From: Posidonia oceanica
Lineage: Eukaryota > Streptophyta > Magnoliopsida > Alismatales > Posidoniaceae
Length of the DNA stretch: 64,000 nt
Reading direction: 5' to 3'
Assembly: GCA_037176725.1 (NCBI GenBank)
Contig: JAZBRS010000026.1
Coordinates: 97,819,501 to 97,883,500 of the forward strand
Part shown: positions 32,660 to 42,777 of the stretch, in pieces
How positions within the stretch are numbered: the first letter of the stretch is position 1
Layout: each line of letters starts with the position of its first letter
Notes under the pieces: model-generated
What the model saw: the letters and a program-made list of their open reading frames with translations, nothing else
Told to the model about the DNA's origin: nothing
Database searches by the model: none
Made by a program: the position numbers and the translations under genes

Positions 32660-35600
32660 CTACTGATAGTACTTCTTGAGATAGCAGAGGTTGACGGGCT
32701 CAGACTGCTCAATCTGGTCCATATCCTCAAGAGTCACAGCGCCTCCCGAGAAGATCTGTTTGACCACAAAGGGGCCGCGCCAATTGGGTCGGAATTTCCC
32801 TCGACCGTCAGGCAAATGAATGGCGCGCAAGACAAGGTCCCCTGGCTGAAAGCTTCTGGGCTGGACCTTCTTCAAGAATGCTTTGGCCATCCGCTTCTGA
32901 TAGCAGTGAGCGTTATGCATGGCTTGCAATCTGCGCTCATCAATCAAGTTCAGTTGGACGCAGCGGTCTTCGACCCATTCTGCTTCTTCCAACTCAGCTT
33001 CCCGCAGGATCCGCAGAGAGGGGATCTCCACTTCAACAGGTAACACTGCTTCCATGCCGTACACCAGAGAGTACGGGGTGGCTCCTGTAGAGGTCCGTAT
33101 TGATGTCCTGTACGCCCAGAGTGCGTACGGGAGCTTGTCATGCCAATCCTTGTGGATTTCTGCCATTTTCTTCAGGATCTTGACAATGTTCTTGTTTGCA
33201 GATTCCACTGCTCCGTTCATCTGAGGCCGATAAGGCGAGGATCGATGGTGCTTGATCTTGAGACTTTGCAGGTATTCTTCGATCCTTTTGGCAATAAAGT
33301 TTGAGCCGTTATCAGAGATGACAGAGTGCGGGACCCCATACCGGGCAACAATATTGTTTCTGATAAATTTTTCTGTTGCCGCAGCGGTGACTGTCCTGTA
33401 AGAGGCCGCTTCCACCCACTTGGTAAAGTAATCGATCGCTACGAGAATGTAACGATGACCATTTGAAGTAGCGGGGAGGATGGCGCCGATGACATCGATC
33501 CCCCAGGTGGAGAAAGGCCATGGCGAAGACATGTTGTGCAGCTGATGTGGAGGGGCCTTGATGAAGTTACCATGAATTTGACAGTTATGGCATCTACGCA
33601 CGAACCGGCAGCAGTCGGCTTCCATGGTCTGCCAGAAATATCCTTGAAGCATAATCTTCTTGGCTAGGAGGACGCCGTTCATGTGCGGGCCACAAGTCCC
33701 CGCATGCACTTGAAGCATCAGCGTGTCAGCCTCCGACTTGTTCAGGCAGCGCAGTAGCATCTGATTGTATGACCTTCTGTATAGCTGCCCGGCCCCTAAC
33801 ACATATTTTGACGCCAGACGTGCCAGAGTTCTCTTGTCTGCTGCCGTGGTATCAGGAGGAAAATTACCAGACTCCAGGAAAGATTTTATGTCTTGATACC
33901 AGGGCTGCCCCTCTGCGGGATCCGCTTCCTCTATGCTCATGCAGTATGCAGGCTGTTCAATGCGAGTGACTGATACATCCACAGTGCTGTCTTCTGATAT
34001 AGTGAGCCAGGATGCCAGAGTTGCTAGTGCGTCTGCATACGCGTTCTTCGCTCTGTTCAGGTATGTGAAGCGGATGCTCTTGAATTCTTTCATCAGCCTC
34101 AGCAGGTGTTCGTGATACGGCACAAGCTTGGGATCTTTTGTCTTCCAATCGCCGTTCACTTGAGAAATCACCAGCATGGCATCGCCGTGCACATGCAGCT
34201 TCTGCGCCTCATGCTCGAGGGCGACTTTCAACCCCAGGATGCATGCTTCGTATTCTGCTTCGTTGTTTGTGCAGGTGAAAGTCAGCTTCCTCGCGAAAGG
34301 AGTCATCTGTCCTTGGGGCGTGGTCAGCACTGCGCCTACGCCTCGACCCTTCTTGTTGACTGCACCATCAAAGTAGAGCTGCCATTCCTCTGCTTCTTCA
34401 GGATCTTTCTGCTCAGAGTCCTCCATTGCAAAGAGAATGTCTTCATCAGGGAACTGCGTCTGGAGGGGTTGGTATTCAGGCAGAGGGAGGTCAGCAAGAT
34501 GGTCTGCCATTGCTTGACCCTTCATGGATTTCTGTGTGACGAAGGTGATGTCGTACTGAGACAATAACACCTGCCACTTAGCACATCTGCCCACCATGGC
34601 CGGCTTCTGGAAGAGGAATTTGATGGGATCGTGCCGGTATAAGAGCTGTACTGGGTATGCCATCATGTAGTGCCTCAGCTTCTGTGTAGCCCAGACAAGG
34701 GACAAGCAAGTCTTCTCTAGTGTTGTGTACCTGGCTTCGCATTCATTAAATTTCTTGCTCAGGTAGTAGATGGCGCGCTCCTTCCTACCAGATTCGTCAT
34801 GCTGGCCCAAGACGGCGCCCATGGAATGCTGCATGGTAGAAAGGTAGAGAAGCAAAGGTCTCCCTGGCGTAGGCGGGACCAGGACAGGAGGCTTGATCAG
34901 CAGCTGCTTGATCTTGGCAAATGCAGCCTGGCACTCTTCGCTCCAGTGAATCTGTGCATTCTTCTTTAAGAGCTTGAATATGGGTTCACAGATGGGCGTA
35001 AGCTGTGCAATGAAGCGACTGATAAATTGTAAACGCCCAAGCAGACTTCTGACTTCTTTTTCAGTTCTAGGGGGTGGCATGTCCACGATGGCTTGTGCTT
35101 TCAACGGGTCCACCTCAATCCTCCTTTGGCTAACAATGTAGCCGAGTAATTTGCCAGAAGACACCCCGAATACGCACTTCTTGGGATTCAGGCGCAGCTT
35201 GTACTTCCGTAGACGGTCAAAGAGCTTTCTGAGACAGGCAAGATGATCTTCGGGCTCCTTGGTTTTGGCAATCATATCGTCTACATAGACCTCCACTTCT
35301 TGGTGCATGAGGTCGTGGAATAATGCAGTCATGGCCCTCTGATAGGTTGCACCAGCATTCTTCAGGCCGAACGGCATGACTTGGTAGCAGAAGACTCCCC
35401 AAGGGGTGATGAATGAGGTCTTTTCCATGTCTTCTTCTGCCATTTTGATCTGATTGTATCCAGAAAAGCCGTCCATGAAGGAGAGCATTTTGTGGCCCGC
35501 TGTATTGTCGACTAGGACGTCAATGTGGGGCAATGGAAAGTCGTCCTTGGGACTTGCCTTGTTCAGGTCCCTGTAGTCGATACAGATCCGGATTCGGCCA

Positions 35601-38600
35601 TCTTTCTTGGGCACAGGTACAATGTTTGCCAGCCATTCAGGATAAAGAACGACCTTCAGAAAGTTGACTCCAAGCTGCTTCATTATCTCTTCTTTGATCA
35701 TGAGCAGCCACTGCGGTCGCCATCTTCTCAATTTCTGCTTTACTGGCTTGGCATCCAGATTTAAGGGCAGGTTGTGCACCACTATTTCTATGTCAAGGCC
35801 GACCATATCTTCATAACTCCAGGCGAAGACATCCGCATATTCTTTCAGGAATGCGATGAATTCTGCTCGAACCTGGGTGGACAGCTGGGCACTGATGCAA
35901 ACTTCTCTGACTTCCTCAGCTGTGCCGATGTTGACAACCTCCGTTTCTTCTTCGACATGGAGGTTGGGGCCTTCTGGGTCGTCGTCATAGGGCCGGAACT
36001 CGGGCAAAGGTTCGTCAGTCTCATCCATGCCCGTATCATCCTCCTCTCCATAGGCAATAAGTTCTGAGAGGATCTCTTTCTCAAAGGAAGGGCTTGTGAT
36101 GTTGAAAGAGTGCATGTGTTCCGCTGCTTGGCCCTGGTGACGCTTCAGGATGGTCATGCTCACTCGAGTATTCTTGTAGCCTCGGTGCGCGACCTCCGTC
36201 CCAGCAACTCCTTCTACCGTTTGCTCTGGCCTGGCTGGCTCTGCTGAGTGCTCTGTTGATACTGCTGAGGGCTTAGCTGGCTCTACTGCTGATACTGCTG
36301 ACTGTTCTGCTGCTGAGGCTGATGACTGCTCTGCAGCTGAGGCATTCTGCTCTGTTACTGCTGCTGCATGTACTGCTGATGTTCCTCCCTCTGGGTCTTC
36401 TAGTGTGCTTGTGGGGGATACGCCAGACTGGCGGCTGATCTGGTTACTGCCGCTCGGTATATTGTTCAGGTGAGGCATGTGTTGCACAAACCACCTAGAC
36501 CCGCCTTCTGGTTGAAGAGTGATGAGCTCATCTGGTCTAGGGGAGTCCGGCGCTGCTGAGTCTTCTAGGACCATGATAGAGGCATGGTCCTCTTGCAGAG
36601 GAGGATCCGTGACTACGGCTTTCCCTTTCCTTTCTGCAGCTTGGTGATCTGCCAGGTCATCTGCTATCGACTTGAGTTGTTCTTGATAAAGCAATTCTAA
36701 GTCGGACATCCAGGAATCGACCTGGGCTTCTATCGCCACTCCTTCTTCTTCGTCTGAGGGGGAGTCGACGTAGTAGGCGCCGGGGGCCTGCGGCACTGGC
36801 CCGGCTGCAAGACAGATCGCCGCCCTTGGGGTCTGCATGATCTGGTTCACGGGCGCGTCCGATGGTAGCAACTCTGAAGTAGATGGCCCAAATAGACAGG
36901 CTAGCGGTGCTAAGGATGAATAAGCTGCCAGGGTCACAGTTGGAGAATAAGCAGGGGTGCTCTTCAGAGGGCTCAAGGGCCCGGAGAGTGTAGTGCTCAG
37001 TTGGCCTTTTGTATCAGGCCGTAACTGAGAGAGTGCAGCCTCTGACGCCATGGGGTTTTGCCATGAGAGCTGCTGCTGGTTGTCAGGAGAATGCGAAGCG
37101 GACTGCGCCAGCTGCATTCCTGAAGATGATGCTGAGGGAGCGGGCTGAGCCGCGCTGCTGGCTGAGCTGATAGATGGTCCCTCCAGAGATGGGGACAGTG
37201 GCACTGATGTGGTTGTGACCGTCGGTAGCATGCTTGGTGCTGTCGGAAGGAGTGTCTCTAACTCCTGCACCGCTGCCTGAACTTGTAATGCGGATGTGGC
37301 TGCAAAAGAGTGGGAACTTGCTTGTTCTGCCACAGGGCCTGCTGAGCTGCCTGCTATATCTGCCAGAGGGAGAGCTGAAAAGACTGACTGTGGGACCTCT
37401 GCTCTGACCACTGTTTCTGCTGAGCTGATTGGGACTGCCTCTGTTGTGCCAGACTGCTCCTCATCCGAGTAGTAGTCCTCAACACACACCCAATCCTCTG
37501 TCGGCGTCGTGGCTTGATCGTTGGTGGATCCCAGAATTCCTGCACTGGTAAAGTTAGTGAGGTCTCTGGGAATGGCTGGTGCATGGTCTTTGAGCTGGAA
37601 GCAGTGATCTTCGTTGAGCTTTGGTTCGTAGCCGAGGCCTTCCGATTTCCTTCGCTCCACTGCTACGATCGGCTCCGCGATCCCTTGGCCATGACGCCCG
37701 AGCGGCGTACCCTTTGTGTAACCCCACCTGTGACATACATTCTCGACCATCCGAAAGGGGTTACTGTGAACGGCCAAAGAGTTGACACGTTCGAGATCAG
37801 GAACGAAGTTAACTGGCTCGCACCGGTTAACATGATAGAGGGCTTCAGAAGTCTCGGGGTCAAACGGGATGGATTGCGAAGACACGGGAGAGACTGCTTC
37901 GATCCGCTCCTTCTCAAAGTTCTCCGCCATGACGACAATGACATCATCGCCATGACGGTACTTTATCATTCGATGGAGGGTTGAAGGAAGGACCTGATGC
38001 TTGTGAAGCCAAGGGCGCCCAAGCAGAAGATTGAAGTTAGGCTTCAAGTCGACGACATAGAATTCTACGTCGAAGACGACCGGGCCGATAGCCAGAGGGA
38101 TAATCAGAATCCCTAGAGCGTCATGGTGAGTGTTGTCAAAAGCAGTCATTCCCTTCACGGCTGGCGTGATATCCTCGGCTTTGAATCCGAGCTTGGTTGC
38201 TGTACGCAAGGGGCAGACGTTAAGGCCTGACCCGTTATCAACCAGTGTTAGGGGAATGCGGAAGTTTTTGAACTGCACCGTGACGAATAGGGGCTGGTTG
38301 TGATTAATCCCCGCCGGAGGTAGTTCATCACTTGTGAAAGAGATGACCTGGGGCTCCGCGATTAACCCAACCATGCTCTCCATGGCAGAAGGCTCAATGG
38401 ACTGGGACACACGAGCAGCCTGGAACACGCGAAGGAAAGCCTCGCGGTGCTCGGCAGAAGTGTGGATCAAATCCCAGATGGAGATGTCGGCTTTGACCTT
38501 CTTGAGCTGGGAAGTTAGGTCTGCTTTAGGTTGGCTCCTTCTAGCAACTGGAGGAGTGGTTCTAGCAGGTTCTAAGGGGACAGTGGAAGGAAGCTGGGTT

Positions 38601-41449
38601 ACTACAGGCTGGGTAGGGATTTGGCTAACTACGGGCTGATCTGGGGTTGGATCTGCTATGGGTTGGCTTGAGGGTGGGGGCATAACAGGTCTAGGGTGAG
38701 TTGGCCTAGTTGCCGGTACTGGGGGCCTGTAAACCCTCCCCGATCGCGTTACTTCCGCGCACATTTCTGTGGCGTAGCTGTAAGGGACGCGATGGGTGTC
38801 CAGGGTCAAATCAATGACGACTGGAGCACGTGCTGCGAGCACAGGAGGGGTTATAGGGGGACCTACAGGATACTGGGGTCTGTCTAAGGGATATGGTTGT
38901 TGGGGTGGGAAGGCTGGGGCAGGTTGAGGTCTGCCTAGAAGGTGTGGTTGAGGTCGCCCTAAAAGGTGAATGGGAGAACTAGGCTGGGCTCTGGCTAAAA
39001 GGTGTACAGGAGATTGAGCCTGAGGGAGCATGGCGGGGGGCGCGAGAGGGCGCTCCGGCCTGGCACGCGGTCGGATCACATGGATTCCCGACTCGGAGCC
39101 GGCAACTGCCGCCAGATAGAGACTGACTGGGAAAGGCTCAGAGATGTCAGAGATAAGATCGGAAGGGTCTACTTCAGAGGTAGCAGGCCCAGAAGGAAAG
39201 ACAGAGTGGACGCCTGAGGTTCCCGCCCCTCCCGGATAAGAGTGCTCCGGTAGAGGTTGGCGGACGATGCCAGAATGCGGGGGAACAGCTGGAGATGCAG
39301 ATGCATGAGTGCGTGCTTGGGTGGATGCCTCGTGCGTGTCGATCACAATCGTTCCCGATTCGATCAGATCCTGAATCGCGTTCCGCAGGGAGAAGCAATT
39401 GTCCGTCGAATGCCCGACGCTTCGATGGAAATTGCAGAAGAGGTCCGACCTAAACCAATGCGGCAGGGGGCTTGGCGGCGGACGGACCTCCGGGAACTTC
39501 AGGAGCGATGCCACCTTTGGCAAGATGACCATGAGTGGTTCCACCAGTGGGGTGAAATTCTGCCTCTCAGTGGGTGGTCTTCTTTGCCTCGGGTACGGGC
39601 CTTGCTGAACCGATGCGGCAGGATAGACCGGTCTAGCGGTGGTTGTGATGTGCGGTGTGTGTGGATTCCTAGGTGCAGGAGCGTACACCATCTGAGCTGG
39701 GGCAGGCCGAGACGGCAAGCGAACAGGCACAGCAGGAGAATCGACGAATGCAACAGCGGGCTTCGGCGAATCCTTCCTCTTCGGGCGGTTGTTGCTGCTG
39801 CCGCTGTTGTTGTTGTTGGAGGTGCTGCTGTTGGCACTGTTGCTACTGATCGCTGCCTGCTTAGCGAACGCAGAGAGAGCCGGGAAGTTGCCACTCCGCA
39901 AAGAACTCTCTACGCGCGCTCCAGCACTGATGAGTGCCGCGAAAGTAGTGACTGGCTGAATGCTAAGCAGAGCCCCGAGAGACGGCTGCGCCCCTTTGAT
40001 AACGATCTCGATAGACTCCTCGTCAGAGGGTCTATCTCGAACCTGAGAGGCAAGGGCGCGCCAGCAACCGACGTACTCCCCGAACGGCTCGCCAGAATTC
40101 TGCTTGATTGCGATCAAGTCCGCCCTCTTTGGGACAAGATCGAGGTTGAAGGAGTATTGCTCCAGGAACGCCTGACTGAGGTCGTTCCAAGTCTTGATGG
40201 CTGACATATCGAGTGATGTGAACCACTTGAGTGCCGGCCCGGTCAAGCTCTTCTGGAACAAGCGGATCAGCAACCTCTCGTCAGCCTGAAGCTGAGCGAG
40301 ATCACCGCAATATGCCTTCAAGTGTGCTACGGGGCAGCCCCTACCATTATACTTCTTGAAGTCCGGGACTTTGAACTTCGGAGGGAGCACCGCCTCTGGA
40401 AAGCAGCAGAGGTCTCGGAATTGGTAGGTCTGGTGCTCAGTACCCTGCACTAGTCGTAGTGCTTTCTCCAAGACGTCCATCCGGTTATTGATGGGGTCTT
40501 GGATTGCTGCTGGAGGAGAGGGATCAGCAGGGGTAGCGAGCACATACGCCGAATGGGTCGCACCTAAGTGCTCCTCCGGATCTACCATAGCGTCGCCTGG
40601 TGGAGCAACGGGATGGCCGACGTATCCGTGCTGGGGGATAGTGTATGCAGGAGTGTATGCAGGATGCTGGACTTGAGGGAGAGGAGAAGAATAAATGCCA
40701 TGCTGTGCTGGGACAGGGGTAGGATGACGGAGCGCCAATTGCTGTACAGGCGGGGTGCCAGACAGCGAGCCAGTGAGGTACTGGGCTCCAGCCGATCCGA
40801 AGGGTTGACCACCAGAAGGAAGTGGAGCATGCTGTGCCAAGTGTTGTGCAGGAGGAGGCGGCAAACGAGCCCCCATCGTCGGAACCGTGAGCAGTTGCGA
40901 CGATGGTCGAGGCGGAGGTGTAGAGGTTGATGCAAGGAATGCAGGAACTGGCCTCGGAGGAACCTCAGGAACGACAGGGACAGAAGGAGGACGAACTGAT
41001 AGAGCCATGCCCTGCAGTCTCTGGGCGAGCTCCATCAGATGCTGGTACTGCGCCTCGGGCGTCTCGCCAGTGGGGACGCTGAAGTGCAGTGCCGGCGGAG
41101 GCTGAGAAACAAGTGGCACGGACACAGACTGTCCGGGAGGGAAGGATTCTACAGAGAAGGTCGCAGCAGCGGTGGAAGGGATGTCGAAAGCGACGTATCC
41201 CTGGGACGGAGGGGGCAGTGGCGTCTCCGGAGCGCGAGTAACGGCCGTCAAGATAGATTCGGCGACCGGATCCGGAGGAAGGGAGGCTTGCCACTGTCTC
41301 GGGGTGTACTGAGAACCTAGAGACGTCAGAGGAGGAAACCCTGGCGTCGGAGGGGGAACAAGAGGGACAGAGGGAGCAACCAGAGGGGCCGGAACGGAAA
41401 CACCCTCCGTGACGGGAGTAAAAGAAGGCTCACTAACGTACTGGGCCAT
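32660..41449 (-). CDS. gag-pol: Gag-Pol polyprotein of element C (gag, PR, RT, RH, aRH, INT)
   Basis: A single frame of 2,929 residues from ATG 41449, the same ATGGCCCAG start kept in element A; the open frame extends 53 codons further upstream without an ATG. Order by residue: Gag core with FLEQYSFNLDLVPKR (about 385-495), Asn/Ser-rich run (530-557), zinc knuckle CNFHRSVGHSTDNC (about 670-690), HLLGRPQP repeats (810-850), protease VDNGSG (Asp 1071), a long acidic Ser/Ala-rich linker (about 1250-1880), RT with YVDD (2055-2058), a Ty3-type RNase H whose LYLSTMQ word lacks the usual Asp, an archaeal-like RNase H (YFDGA with Asp 2361, NNEAEYEA, HGDAM, NAYADALA), and integrase with HHCC (about 2580-2620), Asp 2652, Asp 2713 and Glu 2749 (D-35-E). 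It ends CYLKKYYQ. No stop separates gag and pol, unlike typical Ogre elements. It should drive reverse transcription and integration of C and perhaps of B. Confidence 0.95.
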   Translation of the reverse strand: MAQYVSEPSFTPVTEGVSVPAPLVAPSVPLVPPPTPGFPPLTSLGSQYTPRQWQASLPPDPVAESILTAVTRAPETPLPPPSQGYVAFDIPSTAAATFSVESFPPGQSVSVPLVSQPPPALHFSVPTGETPEAQYQHLMELAQRLQGMALSVRPPSVPVVPEVPPRPVPAFLASTSTPPPRPSSQLLTVPTMGARLPPPPAQHLAQHAPLPSGGQPFGSAGAQYLTGSLSGTPPVQQLALRHPTPVPAQHGIYSSPLPQVQHPAYTPAYTIPQHGYVGHPVAPPGDAMVDPEEHLGATHSAYVLATPADPSPPAAIQDPINNRMDVLEKALRLVQGTEHQTYQFRDLCCFPEAVLPPKFKVPDFKKYNGRGCPVAHLKAYCGDLAQLQADERLLIRLFQKSLTGPALKWFTSLDMSAIKTWNDLSQAFLEQYSFNLDLVPKRADLIAIKQNSGEPFGEYVGCWRALASQVRDRPSDEESIEIVIKGAQPSLGALLSIQPVTTFAALISAGARVESSLRSGNFPALSAFAKQAAISSNSANSSTSNNNNSGSSNNRPKRKDSPKPAVAFVDSPAVPVRLPSRPAPAQMVYAPAPRNPHTPHITTTARPVYPAASVQQGPYPRQRRPPTERQNFTPLVEPLMVILPKVASLLKFPEVRPPPSPLPHWFRSDLFCNFHRSVGHSTDNCFSLRNAIQDLIESGTIVIDTHEASTQARTHASASPAVPPHSGIVRQPLPEHSYPGGAGTSGVHSVFPSGPATSEVDPSDLISDISEPFPVSLYLAAVAGSESGIHVIRPRARPERPLAPPAMLPQAQSPVHLLARAQPSSPIHLLGRPQPHLLGRPQPAPAFPPQQPYPLDRPQYPVGPPITPPVLAARAPVVIDLTLDTHRVPYSYATEMCAEVTRSGRVYRPPVPATRPTHPRPVMPPPSSQPIADPTPDQPVVSQIPTQPVVTQLPSTVPLEPARTTPPVARRSQPKADLTSQLKKVKADISIWDLIHTSAEHREAFLRVFQAARVSQSIEPSAMESMVGLIAEPQVISFTSDELPPAGINHNQPLFVTVQFKNFRIPLTLVDNGSGLNVCPLRTATKLGFKAEDITPAVKGMTAFDNTHHDALGILIIPLAIGPVVFDVEFYVVDLKPNFNLLLGRPWLHKHQVLPSTLHRMIKYRHGDDVIVVMAENFEKERIEAVSPVSSQSIPFDPETSEALYHVNRCEPVNFVPDLERVNSLAVHSNPFRMVENVCHRWGYTKGTPLGRHGQGIAEPIVAVERRKSEGLGYEPKLNEDHCFQLKDHAPAIPRDLTNFTSAGILGSTNDQATTPTEDWVCVEDYYSDEEQSGTTEAVPISSAETVVRAEVPQSVFSALPLADIAGSSAGPVAEQASSHSFAATSALQVQAAVQELETLLPTAPSMLPTVTTTSVPLSPSLEGPSISSASSAAQPAPSASSSGMQLAQSASHSPDNQQQLSWQNPMASEAALSQLRPDTKGQLSTTLSGPLSPLKSTPAYSPTVTLAAYSSLAPLACLFGPSTSELLPSDAPVNQIMQTPRAAICLAAGPVPQAPGAYYVDSPSDEEEGVAIEAQVDSWMSDLELLYQEQLKSIADDLADHQAAERKGKAVVTDPPLQEDHASIMVLEDSAAPDSPRPDELITLQPEGGSRWFVQHMPHLNNIPSGSNQISRQSGVSPTSTLEDPEGGTSAVHAAAVTEQNASAAEQSSASAAEQSAVSAVEPAKPSAVSTEHSAEPARPEQTVEGVAGTEVAHRGYKNTRVSMTILKRHQGQAAEHMHSFNITSPSFEKEILSELIAYGEEDDTGMDETDEPLPEFRPYDDDPEGPNLHVEEETEVVNIGTAEEVREVCISAQLSTQVRAEFIAFLKEYADVFAWSYEDMVGLDIEIVVHNLPLNLDAKPVKQKLRRWRPQWLLMIKEEIMKQLGVNFLKVVLYPEWLANIVPVPKKDGRIRICIDYRDLNKASPKDDFPLPHIDVLVDNTAGHKMLSFMDGFSGYNQIKMAEEDMEKTSFITPWGVFCYQVMPFGLKNAGATYQRAMTALFHDLMHQEVEVYVDDMIAKTKEPEDHLACLRKLFDRLRKYKLRLNPKKCVFGVSSGKLLGYIVSQRRIEVDPLKAQAIVDMPPPRTEKEVRSLLGRLQFISRFIAQLTPICEPIFKLLKKNAQIHWSEECQAAFAKIKQLLIKPPVLVPPTPGRPLLLYLSTMQHSMGAVLGQHDESGRKERAIYYLSKKFNECEARYTTLEKTCLSLVWATQKLRHYMMAYPVQLLYRHDPIKFLFQKPAMVGRCAKWQVLLSQYDITFVTQKSMKGQAMADHLADLPLPEYQPLQTQFPDEDILFAMEDSEQKDPEEAEEWQLYFDGAVNKKGRGVGAVLTTPQGQMTPFARKLTFTCTNNEAEYEACILGLKVALEHEAQKLHVHGDAMLVISQVNGDWKTKDPKLVPYHEHLLRLMKEFKSIRFTYLNRAKNAYADALATLASWLTISEDSTVDVSVTRIEQPAYCMSIEEADPAEGQPWYQDIKSFLESGNFPPDTTAADKRTLARLASKYVLGAGQLYRRSYNQMLLRCLNKSEADTLMLQVHAGTCGPHMNGVLLAKKIMLQGYFWQTMEADCCRFVRRCHNCQIHGNFIKAPPHQLHNMSSPWPFSTWGIDVIGAILPATSNGHRYILVAIDYFTKWVEAASYRTVTAAATEKFIRNNIVARYGVPHSVISDNGSNFIAKRIEEYLQSLKIKHHRSSPYRPQMNGAVESANKNIVKILKKMAEIHKDWHDKLPYALWAYRTSIRTSTGATPYSLVYGMEAVLPVEVEIPSLRILREAELEEAEWVEDRCVQLNLIDERRLQAMHNAHCYQKRMAKAFLKKVQPRSFQPGDLVLRAIHLPDGRGKFRPNWRGPFVVKQIFSGGAVTLEDMDQIEQSEPVNLCYLKKYYQ

Positions 41450-42758
41450 TGCTGACCTAGAGCGCGTGAGAACTGGGCTGCGACGGGTGTTTAAGCGGTG
41501 CTTCCTAAGAGGAGCTATCGTCGCAAGTGCGGATAGCTCGGAAAGGGAATGGTCGCGAGTAGGTCGCAACAGGGGCGTCAACGAGGGTCGGTACTCAAGC
41601 TCTGGCAAAGGGAACTCGCTTACCGATCACGCTGACACAACAGAAAGAAATTAGGGTTAGGGACTAAGAAGATGAATGCAAATGAGTTAGTTAAATGGCA
41701 TGAATGATATGCATGCTTTCTAGTATGCCCCCCTCACCTAACTAGTGTGTCCTAGTAAGGTTGTCTACTCCGGGTATCCCTGGATGTACGGGTCACCGAC
41801 TCAGGTCAGAAAAAGTAGGTCCCCTGCCTGACTCCTGGCCCAAAGCTCAGGTAATGACAGGGTGGTGCGTTGGTGGCCTCTACCCCGCCAAAGCGTGGGT
41901 GGTACCCTCTACTAACACCGACACGACCCCCGGACAAGGAGGGGACGGACCGACCAACTTATGCCACGCCCAAAGCAGTGGAACAAGAGGCCGAAACCGT
42001 CCTTCGCAGACTAGTAGGTGGACTCAGAGGAGAAGAATGCATGCCCTATATGATGCTTATGCAAATGATTAGAGTTTTTTATCTTGCGCATTTTATTAGC
42101 CAAAGGGAGTGAAGAATTGTTTGTAGTCTCTAGTTGCCCCTAGAAGTTCTTTTTACTTGCGTTTTTTAGTTAACAATGGGGGAAGCAGACAAGTCTCTAC
42201 TATCCTAAGCATGGCAAGTACGAAAGGGAAGAAAATCAATCAAAATGGCAAGCAACCATCATACAACACAACAAAAGGCATGTTCATGGCATGTGCGAGT
42301 GTTTGTGAATATGATGGTGAAAAAGAAACATTCATCAAGTCAAAAGGCATGTAAGCATAGTATGTGCGTGTGTAGTGACATAGCAAGAGTGTAAAAGAAG
42401 CATTCAACATCCAAAAAGCATGTATTTTAGCCAAACAAAGTATGTAGACATGCAATGTGCAAGAATTAGAGCAGTAATAAGCAAGTAAAATTAAGTAAGG
42501 TAAAAGTAAGCGGACTGTAAAAGAAATATCAGCATAAGCAAGGCAATAAGTAAATAAATAAGCAAATAAGCGAAGCCAAGCAAAAGGAAGCGCAAACCGA
42601 GGCGAAAGAGGTGCAAAACCTAAGCAAAGTAGCCACGAAGCGACTTGCTAGGAGTTTGCACAGAAAAGCGAGCAAAACAGGCGAAGAAGGCACACAAGGC
42701 AGACAAAGCTGCAAAACAAGCGGGCGAAAAAGCCAAAAGCGAAAGCCAGAGTCTAGCA
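41450..42758 (-). other. 5' leader of element C, with conserved block 41740-42180
   Basis: No sense-strand gene. The block at 41740-42180 aligns with A (6660-7160) and B (59225-59690): 'cctagtaaggttgtctac', 'gggtcaccgactcaggtcagaaaaagtaggtcc', 'ctagtaggtggactcagagg'. Antisense frames here (41761-42072, 41870-42112) shift frame relative to A and B. A donor-like GGTAAGCGAG lies near 41615-41625, matching GGTTAGTGAG in A and GGTAGGTGCGAG in B. Confidence 0.7.
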
Positions 42759-42776
42759 TCCCCAGCAGAGTCGCCA
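42759..42776 (-). promoter_or_regulatory. Primer-binding site of element C
   Basis: The sense strand reads TGGCGACTCTGCTGGGGA, one base after the LTR end (42778). It is close to the A PBS (TGGCGACTCCACTGGGGA) and fits the tRNA-Arg-type PBS reported for Ogre elements. Confidence 0.9.
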
Positions 42777-42777
42777 C

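Noticed and set aside
39257..40204. 315-codon plus-strand frame opposite gag
   Set aside because: Shadow of the real minus-strand gag-pol frame.
41450..41608. Upstream extension of gag-pol by 53 codons
   Set aside because: It has no ATG (the frame opens at a TTG), and the homologous stretch of A has a stop; ATG 41449 is shared by A and C.
41761..42112. Antisense frames in the C leader, with similar ones in A and B
   Set aside because: The three copies switch frame relative to each other, so nucleotide rather than protein conservation is the better explanation.
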